This document shows positions 61,500 to 64,000 of a stretch of DNA of 64,000 nucleotides, one piece after another. The translations under genes were made by a program, and so were the position numbers. The notes below the pieces were generated by a model. It was not told the origin of the DNA, did not search any database, and worked only from the letters and a program-made list of their open reading frames with translations. Within the stretch, counting starts at the first letter, position 1. Each line of letters opens with the position of its first letter. The DNA is from Paraburkholderia haematera (GTDB lineage Bacteria; Pseudomonadota; Gammaproteobacteria; Burkholderiales; Burkholderiaceae), in the NCBI RefSeq assembly GCF_905220975.1, contig NZ_CAJNBK010000014.1, positions 89,982 through 153,981 of the forward strand, in the 5' to 3' direction.

Positions 61500-62095
61500 G
61501 TTCAGGTAATGTGCCGCGCGTCCTCGTGACTCGCGGCAACCAGGCTCGTATTGCGCGCGGCGTCTCACCATCGCCGACCTGCGCCTCATCTTCCGCAAAC
61601 ACGTCGATCCCGCGTTGCTTCGCGTCAAGCAACCGCGAGCCGCTCGTCGCCCGTGCAAAGCTGAATCGCAACTGGTTGCGCACTGGTAGATTGGCGGGGC
61701 TGTGACGTACGGTGGGGTGCCACGCGCTGCACTTGACGGCTTGTGCTGGTCAGCGATCCTGCCTTCGGTGGTGGGCGGCTGTTCGTTGGGTAGTCCAACG
61801 AATCTGGCGGCGGTGATCTCAATGCACAGACGGATCCACTTGGGGTGATCGTTTGCGACGCGGACGGTGGACGAATAGGTGGGTGTGAATATGAGGTTCG
61901 GGGCCAATGACGGTCAGTCGGTCGCTTACACCCTTTCGCCGCTGGCGGGTGTGTAGAAGAGGACGAACGTCAAACTCTTGGACAGTCCGAGGTTTTTCAA
62001 TTTCTTCGTTGATTTCTTGACGCGTCTGGTGCCGCTGATGGTGAGGTTTCCGAACTAACGCGTCCGCGATGTTGCGGGCCTGTCTGAATCCCGCC
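61500..62095. other. Region of about 600 bp without a convincing gene
   Basis: Short open frames occur on both strands but none has a good start or recognisable family. Minus-strand frames contain protein-like fragments (for example LLDAKQRGIDVFAEDEAQVG around 61600 and VGLPNEQPPTTEGRI around 61780) in two frames, which could be a decayed coding sequence. The right end holds the hairpin after the LysR gene. Confidence 0.4.
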
Positions 62096-62106
62096 TCAGG
62101 CGGGAT
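62088..62106 (-). terminator. Hairpin enclosing the lysR-family stop codon
   Basis: The arms ATCCCGCC / GGCGGGAT are perfect, and the 3-nt loop is the TGA stop codon of the LysR gene. A T-rich tail is lacking, so termination is uncertain. Confidence 0.45.
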
Positions 62107-63052
62107 GCAGGCCACGCAACAATTGACGGACGCGCGACAGGTCCTGATCGACGTGTTCGGTCTGCTCGAACAACTCCGCGAGCCAGTCGACGAAGGCACG
62201 CACGCGCGGCGACACACGGCGGTTCTTCACATACGCGACCGAAACCGGCATCGGTACGGGTTTCCATTGCGGCAGCACTTCGCGCAACAGTCCCGAATCG
62301 AGGTAGGGCTGTGCGGCGATTCGCGCGGGCTGGATCAGGCCCAGGCCTTGCAATCCGCAGGTGAGGTAGGCCTGCTCGTCGCTCACTTTGACGAAGCCTT
62401 TGACCTTGACGTTTTGCGCTTCGCCGTCCACTTCGAAATCGAAGTCGACTTCGCGGCCGTTATGCGGCGACATGCAATTGACGGCAGCGTGTCCGCGCAG
62501 ATCGTCGAGGTCGGTGGGCGTGCCGTGACGGCCCAGGTAGGCTGGGCTGGCGCATGTTACGTGTTCTAGCGTGCCTAATTGCCTCGCGACCAGATTTGAA
62601 TCCGGCAATTCGCCTAACTGGATGCTGCAGTCGATTGCTTCCGAGATCAGGTCGACCGTGCGGTTGCTGATGCCGATGGCCAGATCGAGGTTCGGATAGC
62701 GGGTGTGGAAGTCGTCCAGTGCCGGCAGGACGATGGCGCTCGCTACCGCGCCGGGCATTTCAATGCGCAGGCGGCCGGTGAGGTTATCCGTCGAGTGACG
62801 GAGGCTCGCTTCCATTTCGTCGATGTCGGCGAGGATTTGCGCGCAGCGTTCGTAATAGGCTGCGCCTTCTGGGGTGATGCTCAGGCGCCGCGTTGTGCGG
62901 GTTAGGAGGGCGGTGCCTAGCAGGGCCTCCAGGTTCTGGACGATGGTTGTCGCTGTCGCGCGGGGGATGTCGAGGGACTCCGCTGCGCGGGTGAAGCTGT
63001 TGGTGTCCACGATTCGGATGAATGTTCGCATTGCGGTTATTCTGTCAATCAC
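62096..63052 (-). CDS. LysR family transcriptional regulator
   Basis: A 318-residue regulator. The N-terminal HTH is MIDRITAMRTFIRIVDTNSFTRAAESLDIPRATATTIVQNLEALLGTALLTRTTRRLSITPEGAAYYERCAQIL (residues 1-75). The substrate-binding domain begins near 90 with LTGRLRIEMPGAVASAIVLPALDDFHTRYPNLDLAIGISNRTVDLISEAIDCSIQLGELPDSNLVARQLG. The form VDLISEAIDCSIQLGEL is typical of the CrgA/AaeR-like subgroup that regulates oxidoreductase or efflux targets. No divergent target remains beside it: repeats and an insertion sequence occupy the upstream side. Confidence 0.93.
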   Translation of the reverse strand: MIDRITAMRTFIRIVDTNSFTRAAESLDIPRATATTIVQNLEALLGTALLTRTTRRLSITPEGAAYYERCAQILADIDEMEASLRHSTDNLTGRLRIEMPGAVASAIVLPALDDFHTRYPNLDLAIGISNRTVDLISEAIDCSIQLGELPDSNLVARQLGTLEHVTCASPAYLGRHGTPTDLDDLRGHAAVNCMSPHNGREVDFDFEVDGEAQNVKVKGFVKVSDEQAYLTCGLQGLGLIQPARIAAQPYLDSGLLREVLPQWKPVPMPVSVAYVKNRRVSPRVRAFVDWLAELFEQTEHVDQDLSRVRQLLRGLHPA

Positions 63053-63157
63053 GATTCAAACTCCTGTTGGTGTTGAGGGTGGTTTTTTGCCTTTGCGGCG
63101 GTGGGCTTTTCTTGGGCTGGTTGCCTGTTCGGCGGTTTTTTTGTTTGCCTGGGGCGT

Positions 63158-63197
63158 TGGCCTTTCCTTGATCTGGAATCTTTGGCCTTTCCTTGAT
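63158..63197 (+). repeat. Direct repeat upstream of the LysR gene
   Basis: TTGGCCTTTCCTTGAT occurs at 63158 and 63182 (24-bp period) in a T-rich stretch between the LysR start and the large inverted repeat. Confidence 0.7.
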
Positions 63198-63231
63198 TTG
63201 TTATTGGTTTATTAGCGTTGCCCCTGTGCGG

Positions 63232-63395
63232 GGCGGCACCTACTTTTCTTTGCCTGCCGCAAAGAAAAGTAGGCAAAAGAAAGCGGCTTAAACCGCCAGC
63301 TCATAAGCGGATCCCCAGGCTTGGAGGGGGCAGTGGTGCATCTGGAATCTGTGCTCTCGCACATTCGGCGTGAGTGACAAGGCCGTCATACTTCC
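63232..63395 (+). repeat. Left arm of a long inverted repeat (about 164 bp)
   Basis: This arm is inverted relative to 63730-63892. By eye, identity over 164 bp is roughly nine in ten, with differences concentrated in one 17-bp patch. It contains a perfect 15-bp hairpin (CCTACTTTTCTTTGC / GCAAAGAAAAGTAGG, 63239-63273) that I recall as a frequent Burkholderia intergenic palindrome. Confidence 0.85.
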
Positions 63396-63420
63396 GGCGG
63401 CGCTGCGCGCGCCGACGCGG

Positions 63421-63571
63421 TACTTTATTAAACAGTCGGTGTTATTCGATGCTCGCTGTACTTCACAAGGCTGCGTGCCGTACTTGATACTCGCGGCACT
63501 TCACCAACCCGCCTGCCGCATTTGATGTTCATGACACTTCAAAAGGCGGCTTGCCATTTCGGCACGCGCGG
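63421..63571 (+). repeat. About 38-bp imperfect tandem repeats
   Basis: Units start at 63421, 63459, 63497 and 63535 (38, 38, 38, then 37 bp), each opening with TACTTY or CACTTC and most including TGCCG and GAT followed by a CTCGCGG-like end. A degraded fifth unit starts at 63572. They lie inside the inverted repeat. No open reading frame through them looks protein-like. Confidence 0.75.
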
Positions 63572-63729
63572 CACTTCGTATGCCGATGGTACGTTTGGCG
63601 TCGGTGGCAATTCTGAAGCGCTGGGCCCATTGGCATTTCGCCGAGGCGAAGCCGATGGCCCCTAACCACGCCCGAGCAAAGCCTCATGTTTTCGGAGGAA
63701 CCTTTCCGGCGAGCACATCGTGCGAGGCG

Positions 63730-63892
63730 GGAAGCATGACAGCCTTGTCACTGACACCGAATGTGCGAGGGCACAGATTCCAGATGCACCACTACCGCGA
63801 CTGTGCGGGGGACCCGCTTAAGAGCTGGCGGTGTGAGCCGCTTTCTTTTGCCTACTTTTCTTTGCGGCAGGCAAAGAAAAGTAGGTGCCGCC
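63730..63892 (-). repeat. Right arm of the long inverted repeat (about 163 bp)
   Basis: This is the inverted counterpart of 63232-63395, with its own copy of the 15-bp hairpin at 63851-63885. Its outer end lies immediately next to the probable insertion-sequence end at about 63893. Confidence 0.85.
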
Positions 63893-64000
63893 GGGGGTGT
63901 CCCGAATTTTGTGTAAACGGGTTTGTGTTTAACCCGGCACGAGCCGTTCTTCGAACTGGATGGTGAAGCGGTTCAGGGCTGCTTTCCAGTCCCGGATCGG
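63893..64000 (-). mobile_element. End of an IS256-family insertion sequence (truncated by window)
   Basis: A likely terminal inverted repeat (GGGGTGTCCCGAATTTTGTG) starts near 63894 and is followed inward by the 3' end of a transposase gene. The element continues past the window edge, so its other end and the target duplication cannot be seen. Confidence 0.6.
63929..64000 (-). CDS. IS256-family transposase, C-terminal fragment
   Basis: The minus strand encodes PIRDWKAALNRFTIQFEERL followed by VPG and a stop at 63929-63931. The W-K-x-A-L-N-x-F-x-I-x-F-E-x-R-L pattern is the usual C-terminus of IS256-group transposases. Only 23 codons are in the window. Catalytic DDE residues lie outside. Confidence 0.6.
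   Translation of the reverse strand, partial: PIRDWKAALNRFTIQFEERLVPG

Noticed and set aside
63049..63276. 75-codon basic open frame at the left edge of the repeat structure
   Set aside because: Lys/Pro/Gln-rich frames starting at the CCTACTTTTC palindrome look like read-through of a non-coding repeat, not real genes.
63421..63571. CRISPR array
   Set aside because: Units are contiguous and diverged along their whole length; there are no unrelated spacers between constant repeats and no cas genes in the window.
63580..63966. 128-codon plus-strand frame across the right repeat arm and insertion-sequence end
   Set aside because: It crosses the repeat, hairpin and the antisense transposase end, and has no protein-like conservation pattern.

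Overview
The window is high-GC DNA from a beta-proteobacterium of the Burkholderiaceae, most likely Paraburkholderia. The evidence is a Burkholderia-type porin, a type VI secretion (T6SS) locus in the gene order I recall for the B. cenocepacia chromosomal cluster, a DMT/MocR gene pair, and a Burkholderia-type intergenic palindrome. Reading is by eye only. Family names come from recognised motifs, not from database searches.

Layout. 1-3.9 kb: end of a porin gene, a small tautomerase, a class II aldolase, a urea transporter and a glycolipid-binding-like protein. 3.8-8.4 kb: a leftward four-gene operon (Baeyer-Villiger-type monooxygenase, SDR, diiron-like PF10118 hydrolase, epoxide-hydrolase-like alpha/beta hydrolase) behind a perfect palindromic operator. 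8.6-25.9 kb: housekeeping and accessory genes: an MscS channel, an orphan sulfonate-binding protein, MerR, RpiR, MocR and TetR regulators with transporters, a TAXI-type binding protein, a zinc-ribbon membrane protein, an RraA-like protein, a Zur-type repressor and two glutathione transferases. 26-29 kb: a NERD-helicase fusion convergent with a phosphoribosyltransferase-HAD fusion. 29-32.4 kb: a sensory module made of a molybdopterin-fold periplasmic protein, a hybrid histidine kinase and a convergent BetR-REC regulator. 32.7-35.1 kb: a hipBA toxin-antitoxin pair behind five operator-like sites spaced exactly 26 bp apart, divergent from a papain-like protease gene. 35.2-39.2 kb: a potassium-channel-like protein, an ornithine-cyclodeaminase-family reductase and zwf.

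39.3-61.5 kb is a T6SS locus: tssL-K-J leftward; tagM-tssB-C-hcp-tssE-F-G-H-A rightward from a good sigma-70 promoter; then tagN-tagF-tssM and tagX leftward, and a tagY-like gene rightward. Twelve of the thirteen core genes are present. VgrG (tssI), PAAR and recognisable effectors are absent from the window.

61.5-64 kb: a stretch of about 600 bp without a convincing gene, a LysR regulator, then a repeat structure. In it, two inverted copies of about 164 bp flank a set of about 38-bp imperfect tandem repeats. The outer arm abuts what looks like the end of an IS256-family insertion sequence that runs off the window.

The most distinctive items are the 26-bp hipB operator array, the inverted-repeat/tandem-repeat structure at the right end, the molybdopterin-fold/kinase/BetR module, and the operators seen at the monooxygenase operon and the MocR gene.
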